A stretch of DNA of 64,000 bases from Bacteroidales bacterium (GCA_023667095.1 JAMPAT010000001.1:188803-252802); one strand, 5' to 3'. Shown: positions 46,626-57,345, counted from the stretch's first letter. Notes: generated from the letters alone by a model not told the origin. Translations and numbers: made by a program.

Positions 46626-49600
46626 ATGCCTACTTTTAATAAAGAAAATAAAGTCAAGAGCAATTTCGAAAGGATCAGCATCTCTCTCGCATCTCCTGAA
46701 GACATCAAACTGAGGTCTTCAGGAGAGGTCCTGAAGCCGGAGACGGTCAACTACAGGACATACAAGCCGGAAAGGGATGGACTGTTTTGCGAAAAGATCT
46801 TCGGTCCGACAAAAGACTATGAATGTCATTGCGGAAAGTACAAGAGGATCAGGTATCGCGGTATTGTCTGCGACCGGTGCGGAGTCGAGGTTACTGAGAA
46901 GAAAGTCCGCAGGGAAAGGATGGGCCACATTGAGCTTACTGTACCTGTGGCACATATCTGGTACTTCAAGTCAGCTCCAAACAAGATTGCCGCCCTCCTC
47001 GGAATCCCTGCAAAGAAACTGGAGTCTGTAATCTATTACGAGAAATATATCGTAATCAATCCAGGTACTACTGAGACAGCAAGGCAGGATCTCCTTTCTG
47101 AGGAGGAATACCTTGACCTGATAGACAGCATGCCGGAGAACCAGAATCTCCCTAATGACGATCCTGACAAGTTCAGGGCAGGAATGGGAGCCGAGGCCAT
47201 CTATGAACTCCTGAAGGACATCAACATAGATGAGCTTGCAAAGGAACTCCGCCAGAAGATGATACGTGAAACTTCACAGCAGCGCAGGGCAGAGGCCCTC
47301 AAGAGGCTGAGCATTGTGAAATGGTTCCAGGAGTCAAAGGGTATCAACCGTCCTGAGTGGATGATCCTCAAGGTTATACCTGTGACACCTCCGGATCTCC
47401 GTCCTCTCGTTCCGCTTGACGGAGGCCGTTTTGCGACATCTGACCTGAATGATCTCTACAGGAGGGTTATCATCAGGAACAACCGTCTGAAGAGGCTTAT
47501 CGAAATCAAGGCGCCTGAGGTTATCCTCCGTAACGAGAAGCGTATGCTCCAGGAGGCTGTCGACTCACTCTTTGACAACTCAAAGAAGTCAAATGCAGTA
47601 AAGAGCGAGGCAAACAGGACACTGAAGTCACTCTCTGACTCGCTGAAGGGTAAACAGGGACGTTTCCGTCAGAACTTGCTCGGTAAACGTGTCGACTACT
47701 CAGCACGTTCGGTGATTGTCGTAGGACCTGAGCTGAAGATGCATGAGTGCGGTCTTCCTAAATTTATGGCAGCTGAACTTTACAAGCCGTTCATCATCAG
47801 GAAACTGATTGAGAGGGGTATTGTGAAGACTGTCAAGTCTGCGAAGAAGATTGTTGACAGGAAGGACCCTGTCATCTGGGATATCCTTGAGAATGTGATG
47901 AAGGGACATCCGGTTCTCCTGAACCGTGCGCCAACACTTCACAGGCTCGGTATCCAGGCATTCCAGCCAAAGATGATCGAGGGTAAGGCTATCCAGCTGC
48001 ATCCGCTTGCGTGTACGGCATTCAACGCCGACTTCGACGGAGACCAGATGGCTGTTCACCTTCCTCTTGGAAATGCAGCCATACTTGAGGCACAGCTCCT
48101 CATGCTCGGTTCGCACAATATCCTTAACCCGGCCAACGGTACGCCTATCACTGTCCCTTCACAGGACATGGTGCTCGGACTGTACTATATCACAAAGATC
48201 CGTCCGGGCGTAAAGGGAGAAGGAATGAGGTTCTATGGCCCTCAGGAGGTAATTATTGCACTTAATGAGAAGGCTATTGAGATACATGCAAAGATAAATG
48301 TAAGGCTTCCTAAGAACAAGATGAACCTTGAGGAAGGCTATGAGATGGTAGAGACTACCCCTGGTAGGATTATCGTCAACCAGCTTGTTCCTCAGGAGGT
48401 CCCTTACATCAATGAGATTCTCGGAAAGAAATCACTCAGGAAGATCATCTCACTCGTAATCAAGAATACCGGTGTCGCAAGGACAGCACAGTTCCTCGAT
48501 GACATCAAGGATCTTGGATACACAATGGCATTCAAGGGAGGTCTGTCATTCAACCTTGGTGATGTGCTCATCCCTGAGGAGAAGAAAGGCCTTATCGAGA
48601 ACGGCTACAAGACTGTAGAGGAGATCAAGAACAACTTCGCGATGGGATTCATCACCAACAACGAGCGTTACAACAAGGTGATTGACCTCTGGACTTCTAT
48701 CGACAACCAGATTACCGGTATCGTCGAGAAGCAGATTTCAAGCGACCAGCAGGGATTCAACCCTGTGTATATGATGCTTGATTCCGGAGCCCGTGGTTCA
48801 ACTCAGCAGATCAAGCAGCTCTGCGGTATGCGTGGATTGATGGCGAAGCCTCAGAAGTCCGGTGGCCAGGGAGCCGAGATTATCGAGAACCCTGTCATCT
48901 CCAACCTTAAGGAGGGAATGTCAGTGCTCGAGTACTTCATCGGAACCCACGGTGCCCGTAAAGGTCTTGCCGATACAGCGTTGAAGACTGCCGATGCAGG
49001 TTACCTTACACGTCGTCTCGTTGACGTTTCACACGATGTGATTATCAATGAGCAGGACTGCGGTACACTCCGTGGACTTATTGCAACTGCAATCAAGAGC
49101 AAGGACGAGATTGTCGAGTCACTTGGTGAGAGAATTCTCGGACGAACATCTGTCCATGACATATTCAACCCACTTACAGGAGAACTTATACTTCCTGCAG
49201 GCGAGGAGATTACAGAGGATGTTGCAAACCTTATCGAGTCGCTTCCTATTGAGCAGGTTGAAATCCGTTCAGTGCTTACCTGCGAGTCCCGTAAGGGTGT
49301 CTGCGCAAAATGCTACGGGCGTAACCTTGCTTCCGGAAGGATGGTTGAGAAAGGAGAGGTTGTCGGTGTCATCGCTGCACAGTCAATCGGAGAGCCTGGT
49401 ACACAGCTTACACTCCGTACATTCCACGTCGGAGGTACAGCATCAAGTACGGCGTCAGAAAGTTCTATTACATCGAAGTACAACGGTAAGCTCATGTTTG
49501 AGGAACTCCGTACTATCGAGAGGGTCAACAACGACGGAAGCATCAGCGATGTTGTTGTCAGCCGTACAACTGAGGTCCGTATCGTAGATGAGAACACCGG

Positions 49601-50873
49601 TATAACATTCTCGCAGTATGATGTACCTTATGGTTCAGTCCTTTACAAGAAGGATGGTGACAAGGTTGTCAAGGGTGACCTCATCTGTGAGTGGGATGCC
49701 TACAACGCAATCACAATCATCGAGACAGCCGGTAAGGCACGTTTCGACAGCATGCTTGAAGGTGTCACATTCCGTGAGGAGATGGCTGATGAGTACTCTC
49801 TCAACAGGGATAAGGTCATCATAGAGTCACGAGACAAGACAAAGAACCCTTCTATCAATATCATAGATGAGAACGGTGAGAGCAAGAAACAGTACAACTT
49901 GCCTGTAGGAGCACATGTAATGGTCAATGACGGTGACGATGTCAAGGTCGGAGACATCATTATCAAGATTCCTCGTGCAATCGGTAAGTCAAGCGATATC
50001 ACCGGAGGTCTTCCTCGTGTCACAGAGCTGTTTGAGGCACGTAACCCGTCTAACCCTGCAATCGTTTCCGAAATCAATGGAGAGGTTATCATGGGCAAGA
50101 TCAAGAGGGGTAACAGGGAAATCATCATTAGGAACAAGACTGGCCTTGAGAAACGTTATCTCGTTCCTCTTACAAAGCAGATCCTGGTACAGGAGAATGA
50201 CTATGTGAAGGCCGGAATGAGGCTTTCGGACGGTGCAATCTCCCCTACAGATATTCTCAGCATCCTCGGTCCTATCAAGGTTCAGGAGTACATTGTCAAT
50301 GAAATCCAGGAGGTCTACCGTCTCCAGGGTGTGAAGATCAACGACAAGCACTTTGAGATTATCGTGCGTCAGATGATGCGTAAGGTACAGATCAATGACC
50401 CGGGTGACACTGAATTCCTCCAGGAGGAGCTTGTTGACAAGTGGAACTTCATGGATACAAATGACAGGATCTATGGCAAGTTCTATGTTGTCGATGCCGG
50501 AGATTCACAGAACTTTGAGGAGGGGGACATCATTTCTGCGCGTGAGATGAGGAGCGAGAACTCTTCACTTGACAGGCAGGGACTTAAGATGATGGTTCTC
50601 CGAGAGGCAAAGCCTGCAACTGCGAGCCAGGTGCTCCAGGGTATCACAAGGGCAGCGTTGAAGACAAACAGCTTCATCTCTGCAGCATCATTCCAGGAGA
50701 CTACAAAGGTGCTCAGCGAGGCTGCTATCCGTGGCCGTGTCGATACTCTCGAAGGTCTGAAGGAGAACGTTATCTGCGGACATGCAATTCCGGCCGGTAC
50801 GGGCCAGAAGGATTTCCAGGAGATACTTGTCGCTCCAATGGAAGAGTACCAGAAAGCAATGAACAACCTCTAA
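46626..50873 (+). CDS. rpoC: DNA-directed RNA polymerase subunit beta'
   Basis: 1415 aa. N-terminal zinc-binding site ([20 protein letters not shown], then CGVEV), the catalytic Mg-binding loop [16 protein letters not shown], switch and bridge-helix regions ([40 protein letters not shown]), the second zinc site with [20 protein letters not shown], and the trigger-loop region [20 protein letters not shown]. Ends the operon; a terminator lies 20 nt after the stop. Confidence 0.99.
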   Translation: MPTFNKENKVKSNFERISISLASPEDIKLRSSGEVLKPETVNYRTYKPERDGLFCEKIFGPTKDYECHCGKYKRIRYRGIVCDRCGVEVTEKKVRRERMGHIELTVPVAHIWYFKSAPNKIAALLGIPAKKLESVIYYEKYIVINPGTTETARQDLLSEEEYLDLIDSMPENQNLPNDDPDKFRAGMGAEAIYELLKDINIDELAKELRQKMIRETSQQRRAEALKRLSIVKWFQESKGINRPEWMILKVIPVTPPDLRPLVPLDGGRFATSDLNDLYRRVIIRNNRLKRLIEIKAPEVILRNEKRMLQEAVDSLFDNSKKSNAVKSEANRTLKSLSDSLKGKQGRFRQNLLGKRVDYSARSVIVVGPELKMHECGLPKFMAAELYKPFIIRKLIERGIVKTVKSAKKIVDRKDPVIWDILENVMKGHPVLLNRAPTLHRLGIQAFQPKMIEGKAIQLHPLACTAFNADFDGDQMAVHLPLGNAAILEAQLLMLGSHNILNPANGTPITVPSQDMVLGLYYITKIRPGVKGEGMRFYGPQEVIIALNEKAIEIHAKINVRLPKNKMNLEEGYEMVETTPGRIIVNQLVPQEVPYINEILGKKSLRKIISLVIKNTGVARTAQFLDDIKDLGYTMAFKGGLSFNLGDVLIPEEKKGLIENGYKTVEEIKNNFAMGFITNNERYNKVIDLWTSIDNQITGIVEKQISSDQQGFNPVYMMLDSGARGSTQQIKQLCGMRGLMAKPQKSGGQGAEIIENPVISNLKEGMSVLEYFIGTHGARKGLADTALKTADAGYLTRRLVDVSHDVIINEQDCGTLRGLIATAIKSKDEIVESLGERILGRTSVHDIFNPLTGELILPAGEEITEDVANLIESLPIEQVEIRSVLTCESRKGVCAKCYGRNLASGRMVEKGEVVGVIAAQSIGEPGTQLTLRTFHVGGTASSTASESSITSKYNGKLMFEELRTIERVNNDGSISDVVVSRTTEVRIVDENTGITFSQYDVPYGSVLYKKDGDKVVKGDLICEWDAYNAITIIETAGKARFDSMLEGVTFREEMADEYSLNRDKVIIESRDKTKNPSINIIDENGESKKQYNLPVGAHVMVNDGDDVKVGDIIIKIPRAIGKSSDITGGLPRVTELFEARNPSNPAIVSEINGEVIMGKIKRGNREIIIRNKTGLEKRYLVPLTKQILVQENDYVKAGMRLSDGAISPTDILSILGPIKVQEYIVNEIQEVYRLQGVKINDKHFEIIVRQMMRKVQINDPGDTEFLQEELVDKWNFMDTNDRIYGKFYVVDAGDSQNFEEGDIISAREMRSENSSLDRQGLKMMVLREAKPATASQVLQGITRAALKTNSFISAASFQETTKVLSEAAIRGRVDTLEGLKENVICGHAIPAGTGQKDFQEILVAPMEEYQKAMNNL

Positions 50874-50893
50874 TAGAGGTCTATACAGAAGAG

Positions 50894-50923
50894 AATCCCG
50901 TCTCGGAAGAGGCGGGATTTTTT
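50894..50923 (+). terminator. Intrinsic terminator of the rpoBC operon
   Basis: A 10-bp stem (50894-50903 with 50910-50919; one G-T pair), 6-nt loop, then six T (50918-50923). It lies between convergent rpoC and the epimerase gene. Confidence 0.88.
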
Positions 50924-50972
50924 CGTATAGAAGAGACTGGATTTTCTTCGTGCAGAAAGTTGTTCTTTAGGG

Positions 50973-51998
50973 CTATCTCAATGGGTTGCTGTCTGAGCAG
51001 TACCATTCAATGAATCTTGATATGCCTTCGTGCAGTGTTATGCACGGACGGTATCCAACCTCTTTCTCCAGGAGTGATGTGTCTGCATTTGTCCGGTATA
51101 CATCGCCTGGCTGCATCGGGAGGAATATCTTCCCGGCCTTCTTGCCCATTGCTGTCTCAATTTCCTCTATGAAGTCCATCAGTCTTACCGGATGTGAGCA
51201 GCCGATATTGTAGATACGGTACTGGACTCCATTGTGGTCAGGTGACGGGATATGCTCCATTGCCTTTATTGTTCCTTCCACGATGTCGTCAATGTAGGTG
51301 AAATCCCTTATCATGTCACCATTGTTGAAAACTTTTATAGACCTGCCGTGGCTGATGGCATCTGCAAACAGCATTGGGGACATGTCCGGGCGGCCCCATG
51401 GACCATATACGGTGAAGAATCTCAGGCCTGTCACAGGTATGCCGTATAGCTTTGAGTAGGCATGGGCCATAAGTTCGTTTGACTTCTTGGTGGCTGCATA
51501 GAGGCTTACAGGACTGTCTGCCTTGTCCTCCTCACGGTATGGGACACTTTCGTTCATCCCGTAGACGGAACTTGATGAGGCGTAGACAAGATGCTTTACA
51601 GGATGGTTCCTGCAGCATTCCAGGATATTGAGGAAGCCGGCAAGGTTGCTCTGCAGATAGGCGTATGGATTTGTTATCGAGTATCGGACCCCTGCCTGTG
51701 CAGCAAGGTTTACGACGATATCGAACTTTTCTTTCATGAAAAGCCTGTTGATGGCATCATTGTCATCTATTGACATCCGTATGAACCTTGCTGTGCCGAA
51801 AACTGTGCTATGCACTTCTTGTCCGGCAATCTCTGCCTGATGGCCTATGCCGCATTCGGCCAGGCGGCCATATTTCAATCGTGTGTCATAATAGTCATTG
51901 ATATTGTCTATGCCGACGACTTCATCTCCTCTTGATGCAAGTGTGTGAAATATGCGGCTGCCTATGAATCCTGCAGCTCCTGTAACAAGTGCTTTCAT
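50973..51998 (-). CDS. NAD-dependent epimerase, UDP-glucuronate 4-epimerase type
   Basis: 341 aa. Extended short-chain dehydrogenase fold. Rossmann motif VTGAAGFIGSRIF; catalytic Ser-Tyr-Lys set in YASSSSVYGMN and YAATKKSNE; RFFTVYGPWGRPDMSPMLFA; DFTYIDDIVEG. The WGRPDM and NESVPYREEDKADSPVSLYA segments are typical of the UDP-glucuronate 4-epimerase (LpsL/CapI) branch, which makes UDP-galacturonate, rather than GalE. Its start overlaps the end of the ArnT-like gene by 4 nt. It is the last gene of a four-gene envelope-sugar unit. Exact sugar specificity remains to be shown. Confidence 0.85.
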   Translation of the reverse strand: MKALVTGAAGFIGSRIFHTLASRGDEVVGIDNINDYYDTRLKYGRLAECGIGHQAEIAGQEVHSTVFGTARFIRMSIDDNDAINRLFMKEKFDIVVNLAAQAGVRYSITNPYAYLQSNLAGFLNILECCRNHPVKHLVYASSSSVYGMNESVPYREEDKADSPVSLYAATKKSNELMAHAYSKLYGIPVTGLRFFTVYGPWGRPDMSPMLFADAISHGRSIKVFNNGDMIRDFTYIDDIVEGTIKAMEHIPSPDHNGVQYRIYNIGCSHPVRLMDFIEEIETAMGKKAGKIFLPMQPGDVYRTNADTSLLEKEVGYRPCITLHEGISRFIEWYCSDSNPLR

Positions 51999-53683
51999 CT
52001 TGTCACCTCCTTTTCTGTTGTGCCCTGCCGATGTCCTGTTCCTGAATCAAGGCGGTATATCGTGTATGGACCGCATTCTATGGTCTCTTTTCCTATCAGG
52101 AATTCTTCAAGTTCCTGATTGCCTGATACCCTCTTGGCCGTGACTATCAGATAGCCTGAATCCGGAGCGTCCTTGATGAATGACTTGATGTCTTTGCCAT
52201 GGTCAACTATGTCATGCCCAAGGTAAGCGTCCATGTTTTCCGGCCTGTGCATATGTAGAGTGTGTACTTCTGCCAGTCCTGTAGGGTCCATTTCCAAAAT
52301 CTTTTGGCAAATGTTTCCATATCCTATATAGTCATTTGCCTGCGGTATTGTGAACGAAGCAGCAAATACAGCTAGCAGCATTGAAATGGATATTGACATT
52401 ACCTGGAACTGCCATGACTTTGTCTTTGAGGCTAATGCTATTGACGCTATGCCTCCTGTTGCAAGTATAAGTGCGGATACATATACGGCAGGGGAATGAA
52501 TGAAGCCGTATTGGCCGGAAATTGTTGATAACTGCGGTATTTTGTCCATTATGGGTAAAATGGACAAGATACCGATGCCTGCAGCTGCCAATATTGCCGA
52601 TGGAAGGGCGAATCCTGCTGAAATGTATATGTTCCGTCCGGACCGTGCATAGACAAGAGGAAACAGGTAGACCAGGAACGGGAATACTGGAGCAAGGTAT
52701 ATTGCAAGCTTGGAGCTGAAGCATGACAACATGAAGACTGTTGAGATGACAGCTGTGGCAAAAAGCAGCTCCGGTTCTGTCATCTTATTGCCTTTCAAGG
52801 TGAAGAAGCTTGCCATAAGTACTGGAATCAGAACAATGGAATACGGTGCAGTGACATACCAGATGGTTGTCAGGTAGTACCAGAACGGTTCCTTGTGGTG
52901 GAATGCATTTACGGCACGGTCTACTGTCTGGTGAAAAAGCAGATTGTTTAGATATGCCTTGCCGCCTTCAATATATACGCCTGTAAACCAGATTGCACAG
53001 AGGACAGCTATTATACCCCATGTCTTCCAGCCGAGATATTTTCCGGTTTCCCTCCATTTCCCTGACAATATGAGGAAGACAAGGATTGTGACAGGCGGCA
53101 CCAGCAGTCCTACAGGCCCTTTTGTGAAGAGGGCAAGGAATATGAACAGGGGCAGCAGACAAGAATTGACCTTGAATGAGCCTTCACCGGTGTACATCCT
53201 GTAGAATACATACAGGGCAAGTACAATGAACATGCACATCAGCATGTCCATCCTGAGGAAGACTGACATCCCGAGGAAAAGTGCCGTTGACATCATCATC
53301 AGTGCCATTGCCGCCCTGGTCACCGGACAGTAGCAGGAGAGTGAATACCGTCTGGAGACAGTCCCGAGCCAGCGGTCCATTATTGTGACTATGACAAATG
53401 CCGGAATAAGCGACAGCATTGACAGTACAGGCATGCTATGACATCCGAAGACTGTGCGGCAGAGCATCATCAGCCAGAAATAGAGAGGCGGCTTGTCTGC
53501 GTATGGCTCTCCCTGGTTCCTAAATGTAAATACATGGCCATCAGCTATTGCTTCGTCCACAATAGATAGATACCTCAGTTCATTGGAAGGGGTGAAGTCC
53601 CTCATTGATATCAGTGGCAAGAGCAAAAGTGACGACATCAGTATGACACATCCCACGGGATGTGTCTTGAAAAAGTTTTTCAT
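51995..53683 (-). CDS. ArnT-like GT-C glycosyltransferase (GT83-type)
   Basis: 562 aa from the ATG at 53683, 4 nt after the upstream stop; a start 39 nt earlier would overlap that gene. About 11-12 membrane segments in the first 430 residues and a soluble C-terminal part. The family signature of lipid-linked-sugar transferases is present near the N-terminus: RDFTPSNELRYLSIVDEAIA followed by GEPYADKPPLYFWLMMLC. Such enzymes (ArnT, Rgt proteins) move a sugar from an undecaprenyl-type lipid phosphate to lipid A, core sugar or protein at the periplasmic face. Acceptor unknown. Confidence 0.85.
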   Translation of the reverse strand: MKNFFKTHPVGCVILMSSLLLLPLISMRDFTPSNELRYLSIVDEAIADGHVFTFRNQGEPYADKPPLYFWLMMLCRTVFGCHSMPVLSMLSLIPAFVIVTIMDRWLGTVSRRYSLSCYCPVTRAAMALMMMSTALFLGMSVFLRMDMLMCMFIVLALYVFYRMYTGEGSFKVNSCLLPLFIFLALFTKGPVGLLVPPVTILVFLILSGKWRETGKYLGWKTWGIIAVLCAIWFTGVYIEGGKAYLNNLLFHQTVDRAVNAFHHKEPFWYYLTTIWYVTAPYSIVLIPVLMASFFTLKGNKMTEPELLFATAVISTVFMLSCFSSKLAIYLAPVFPFLVYLFPLVYARSGRNIYISAGFALPSAILAAAGIGILSILPIMDKIPQLSTISGQYGFIHSPAVYVSALILATGGIASIALASKTKSWQFQVMSISISMLLAVFAASFTIPQANDYIGYGNICQKILEMDPTGLAEVHTLHMHRPENMDAYLGHDIVDHGKDIKSFIKDAPDSGYLIVTAKRVSGNQELEEFLIGKETIECGPYTIYRLDSGTGHRQGTTEKEVTR

Positions 53684-53687
53684 ATTT

Positions 53688-54323
53688 CTATATTGTCTGA
53701 AGTTTCCTTGATTTATGTCCAATTACAAGATTCCTGCAGTATGCTGCAAAGCCGAATGACTGGCCGAGGATAAGGACAGGATCATGACGGAATATGCCGT
53801 ATGCAATTATGGTCGCAGAACCGATTATGCTTATAATCCAGAAGCCGCGGGGCAGCACGGATTCGTGCCTTATGATTGACCAGAACCATTGGTAGACGAA
53901 CCTGAGGGTGAATATCACCTGGCCGGCGGAGCCGAATATTATAAGCCACAGCGGAATATCCTTGTTGCAGAGGAATGAATCCAGGAATGCTCCGGTATCC
54001 TTCAGCATGAATCCGGCTGCAGCAAACGGTGTCACAATGAGAACCATGCGTACCGGAATGTGCATCTGTTTCCACAGACCCTTGAGATTCAGGTTCCACA
54101 GATATATGTAATATGAAATGAACTGTCCCAGGATTATGGAGAAGTCATTGCGCATGTATCCATAGATGAAGAACAGCCATGATCCGGCAACACTCAAGAC
54201 CCAGTACGAGGAAGGTGACACCACTGTCCTGGCCTTTTCTGACTTGAGCCATTGCAGCAGTGTCCTGGCGGAGAACAGGAACTGTGCGGCAAAGCCGATT
54301 GCAAATATAATTGCTGTACTCAT
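53688..54323 (-). CDS. Membrane protein with two LAB_N (lipid-A-disaccharide synthase N-terminal-like) repeats
   Basis: 211 aa, about six membrane segments. Two halves repeat one another: FAAQFLFSARTLLQWLKSEK ... YWVLSVAGSWLFFIYGYMRN ... GQFISYYIYLWNL, and GQVIFTLRFVYQWFWSIIRH ... FWIISIIGSATIIAYGIFRH ... GQSFGFAAYCRNL. This is the PF07578-type domain that occurs fused to or beside LpxB and near Arn-like genes. Its start overlaps the end of the GT2 gene by 4 nt. An inward-outward lipid or sugar-lipid transport role (flippase analogue) is inferred from size, topology and neighbours. Confidence 0.85.
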   Translation of the reverse strand: MSTAIIFAIGFAAQFLFSARTLLQWLKSEKARTVVSPSSYWVLSVAGSWLFFIYGYMRNDFSIILGQFISYYIYLWNLNLKGLWKQMHIPVRMVLIVTPFAAAGFMLKDTGAFLDSFLCNKDIPLWLIIFGSAGQVIFTLRFVYQWFWSIIRHESVLPRGFWIISIIGSATIIAYGIFRHDPVLILGQSFGFAAYCRNLVIGHKSRKLQTI

Positions 54324-55081
54324 TTCGTGTACGCTTCGGTTTTAGGCTCTGTTATATTGCTTTCGGCTATCGAATAGTTGATGTAGCGCGGTTTCATCCA
54401 TCTGTAGGCGAAGCAGTCTGCGAACGGTCCCCACAGCCTGTTCCACAGATGGTATTTCGAGACGCCCGCGACCCTAGGGAAGTGCCTGACAGGAATCTGC
54501 CTGTAAGTTGCCCCCTCCTGTAGAAGCACGAGTGCAGGCAGGAAACGGTGCATCCCCTTGAAGAGAGGAATACGTTTGGCCACATCCGTATGCAGGACTT
54601 TGAGAGGACATCCAGTGTCTGTCGCACCATCGCCTGTCATCATTCTCCTGAAACCGTTGGCTATCCTTGACTGGAGGTTCTTGAAGAATGAGTCCTTGCG
54701 GCTGGCGCGGATGCCGATGACCATGCTGTAGCCAGCAATGTCTGCAAGCAGGAGGTTGAAATCCTCAGGCGCAGTCTGCAGGTCGGCGTCCATATATCCG
54801 ACATATTCTGATTCTGTGCAGTCTATTCCTGCCTTCAGGGCTGCGCTAAGCCCAGCATTGCGGGTAAAGCTTATATAGAAGAAATCCTTGTTGCGGCTGC
54901 ATATCTCTGCCAGCAGCTTGCCGCTGTTGTCTTTGGAGCCATCGTTGATGAAAAGTACGCATGCCCTATATGTACAAATTGGAAGATAGGCTTTCAACCT
55001 ATCTTCCAAAGTATAGATGTTGTCCTCTTCATTGTAGACCGGGACAATGATTGTAAATGTGTATTCAGATGTACTGTTCAT
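54320..55081 (-). CDS. Polyprenyl-phosphate glycosyltransferase, GT2 family (Dpm1/ArnC-like)
   Basis: 253 aa from the second ATG; the first ATG at 55102 would add seven residues and cannot be excluded. Cytoplasmic GT-A fold: FTIIVPVYNEEDN, RACVLFINDGSKDNSGKLLA, the DxD metal site in YMDADLQTAPEDF, and the Dpm1-like segment FKGMHRFLPALVLLQEGATY with HFPRVAGVSKYHLWNR. No C-terminal membrane pair, so a soluble or peripheral enzyme. It should charge undecaprenyl phosphate with a nucleotide sugar. It opens the four-gene unit after folD. Confidence 0.87.
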   Translation of the reverse strand: MNSTSEYTFTIIVPVYNEEDNIYTLEDRLKAYLPICTYRACVLFINDGSKDNSGKLLAEICSRNKDFFYISFTRNAGLSAALKAGIDCTESEYVGYMDADLQTAPEDFNLLLADIAGYSMVIGIRASRKDSFFKNLQSRIANGFRRMMTGDGATDTGCPLKVLHTDVAKRIPLFKGMHRFLPALVLLQEGATYRQIPVRHFPRVAGVSKYHLWNRLWGPFADCFAYRWMKPRYINYSIAESNITEPKTEAYTK

Positions 55082-55157
55082 GGTAATTCCGTAAAAAGTC
55101 ATGTGCCACGCACAACTTTTATGCGGATTTCCATGTCAGGCGAATAATAGGATATAA

Positions 55158-56024
55158 CTATAATCCTTTAGAAAAGTTTTTCCTAAGGAAGCATTCGATG
55201 GTGTTTTCCATAAGGCAGCAGATTGTCATGGGACCGACACCTCCTGGAACCGGAGTGATGACAGAGGCTTTGGGCTCAACTTCCGCGTAGTCAACATCTC
55301 CGCACAGTTTACCTGTCTCCGGGTCACGGTTGACTCCTACATCTATGACAACAGTGCCGTCTGACACCATGTCAGAGGTGACAAAACGGGGCTTGCCGAT
55401 TGCTACGACAAGTATGTCTGCCTGCCTGGTGATTTCCGGGAGGTTGGCAGTACGGCTATGCGCGATGGTCACTGTAGCATTCTCATCGAGCAGAAGCTTC
55501 GAGACCGGGAGACCGACAATATTGCTGCGTCCTATGACTACAGCCCTCTTGCCGCTGATTTCAACTCCTGCTTCTTTGAGCATCTTTACTATTCCTTTTG
55601 GGGTGCATGCCACTGTGCATGGCTGTTTCTGCCAGAGAGCCGCCACATTGAGCGGATGAAATCCGTCTACGTCCTTTTCTTTCGCTATGGTCTCTATGAC
55701 CTTGGCTTCACTGATGTGCCTCGGGAGCGGAAGCTGGACAAGGATTCCGTCGACAGTGTCATCATTGTTCAATTCCATAATAAGGTCAAGAAGCTCCTGC
55801 TCTGAGATTGTCCCAGGTTTCCTTATTGTGGTGTTCTTTATCCCGACTACCTCTGATGCCTTTGCCTTGCCAGTCACATATGATACGCTTGCAGGGTTGT
55901 CCCCTACAAGGATCACAACGAGATGAGGTACTCTGCCATATTTTTCAGGGAATGTCGCCACCTGGGCTGCCATTTCCTCCTTCAGCTTTGCTGAAAGTTC
56001 CTTTCCGCTTACTATTCTTGCCAT
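55158..56024 (-). CDS. folD: Methylenetetrahydrofolate dehydrogenase / cyclohydrolase
   Basis: 288 aa from the ATG at 56024 (MARIVSGKELSAKLKEEM); a longer frame upstream runs into purD and is rejected. Interconverts 5,10-methylene-THF and 10-formyl-THF. Motifs: PHLVVILVGDNPASVSYVTG and YV..K catalytic Lys in GKAKASEVVGI, DGILVQLPLPRHI, KDVDGFHPLNV, RAVVIGRSNIVGLPVSKLLL, ITPVPGGVGPMTICCLMENT. It supplies the one-carbon donor for PurH, in keeping with its place 43 nt after purD. Confidence 0.96.
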   Translation of the reverse strand: MARIVSGKELSAKLKEEMAAQVATFPEKYGRVPHLVVILVGDNPASVSYVTGKAKASEVVGIKNTTIRKPGTISEQELLDLIMELNNDDTVDGILVQLPLPRHISEAKVIETIAKEKDVDGFHPLNVAALWQKQPCTVACTPKGIVKMLKEAGVEISGKRAVVIGRSNIVGLPVSKLLLDENATVTIAHSRTANLPEITRQADILVVAIGKPRFVTSDMVSDGTVVIDVGVNRDPETGKLCGDVDYAEVEPKASVITPVPGGVGPMTICCLMENTIECFLRKNFSKGL

Positions 56025-56067
56025 TGTTCTTGAATTTCGGATAATTGCCTTTGCCTGGCCTTTGGGT

Positions 56068-57327
56068 TTAAAGTACTCTCCAGCCGATGTCACGGCGGAA
56101 GAACAGGTTGCTGCACTCAATCTTTTCAACAGCTGCGAGCGCCTTGTCATGTGCCTGCTGCAATGTTCCTGCAGTACCGACAACCATGAGGACGCGGCCT
56201 CCGGATGTGGCAATATTGCCATCCTTGGATACAGTTCCCATATGGTAAATCCTTACAGATGCATCTGAAAGCGCATTCTCAAACCCTTCGATTGTGTATC
56301 CCTTTTCATAGCTTCCAGGATATCCTTTTGATGCCATGACAAATCCCATAGTCACTTCCTTTGACCATTTGACCTCTGGCATCTTTGTGCCGTCTGCAAT
56401 TGCGGAGAATATGTCATATATGTCTGATTCGAGACGTGGCAGTACAACTTCTGTCTCCGGATCCCCGAAACGGCAGTTGAACTCTATGACCTTCACTCCG
56501 GACGGTGTCTTCATAAGGCCTCCATATAGGACACCCTTGAACGGGCATCCTTCAGCCACCATTGCGGCCGCTGTAGGCTTCATTATCTTTTCCAGTGAAT
56601 ATTCAATGTCATCATCCGTTATGATAGGGACAGGGGAGTAAGCTCCCATTCCTCCTGTATTTGGCCCCTTGTCACCCTCATAGGCACGCTTGTGATCCTG
56701 TGAGAGTGCCATCGGAGTTACATCGGTACCGTCTACAAAGCACATGAAAGAGAACTCAGGTCCTGTGAGGAATTCCTCCACAACGACTTTCCCCTTGCCG
56801 AACTTGTCGTCAAGAAGCATGTCTTTCAGGACAGCATCAGCCTCTTCAAATGTTTCAGGGATGACGACACCCTTTCCAGCTGCAAGCCCGTCATATTTCA
56901 GTACGACAGGGAATGAACCGTTCCGTACATATCCGAGTGCCTCGCCATAGTCTTCGAAAGTCTCGAATGCAGCAGTAGGGATGTCATATTTTGCCATGAG
57001 ACGTTTGGCGAAATCCTTGCTTGACTCGATTGTAGCAGCAGCCTTTGACGGGCCGAATATCCTCAGTCCTGCCTGTGTGAAGGCATCTGAAATTCCTGCA
57101 GCAAGTGCCGCTTCCGGACCAACTACAGTCAGGTCTATCCTGTTTTCAGCAGCGAAGGCCTTGAGTTCTTCGACCTGCGTTTCTTTGAGCGGGATACATT
57201 CCGCCTGTGCTGCAATGCCGGCATTTCCGGGAGCGCAATAGATTTTACCGACTTTCTGTGAACGGCTGAGCGCATCTACGATTGCGTGCTCACGGCCGCC
57301 TCCTCCTATCACCAGGACTTTCTTCAT
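56068..57327 (-). CDS. purD: Phosphoribosylamine-glycine ligase
   Basis: 419 aa. ATP-grasp enzyme for the second step of purine synthesis (phosphoribosylamine to GAR). N-terminal VLVIGGGGREHAIVDALSRS and VVGPEAALAAGISDAFTQAG; ATP-grasp segment PVVLKYDGLAAGKGVVIPET, EFLTGPEFSFMCFVDGTDVT, DKGPNTGGMGAYSPVP, and GVLYGGLMKTPSGVKVIEFN with CRFGDPETEVVLPRLESD. It is separated from the main pur operon by about 24 kb and sits 18 nt after a GH3 glycosidase gene, followed by folD. Confidence 0.97.
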   Translation of the reverse strand: MKKVLVIGGGGREHAIVDALSRSQKVGKIYCAPGNAGIAAQAECIPLKETQVEELKAFAAENRIDLTVVGPEAALAAGISDAFTQAGLRIFGPSKAAATIESSKDFAKRLMAKYDIPTAAFETFEDYGEALGYVRNGSFPVVLKYDGLAAGKGVVIPETFEEADAVLKDMLLDDKFGKGKVVVEEFLTGPEFSFMCFVDGTDVTPMALSQDHKRAYEGDKGPNTGGMGAYSPVPIITDDDIEYSLEKIMKPTAAAMVAEGCPFKGVLYGGLMKTPSGVKVIEFNCRFGDPETEVVLPRLESDIYDIFSAIADGTKMPEVKWSKEVTMGFVMASKGYPGSYEKGYTIEGFENALSDASVRIYHMGTVSKDGNIATSGGRVLMVVGTAGTLQQAHDKALAAVEKIECSNLFFRRDIGWRVL

Positions 57328-57345
57328 ATAAAATAGTTTAGGGGT

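Noticed and set aside
56025..56222. 66-residue N-terminal extension of FolD
   Set aside because: It runs into purD on the same strand and lacks FolD features; MARIVSGKEL is the expected start.
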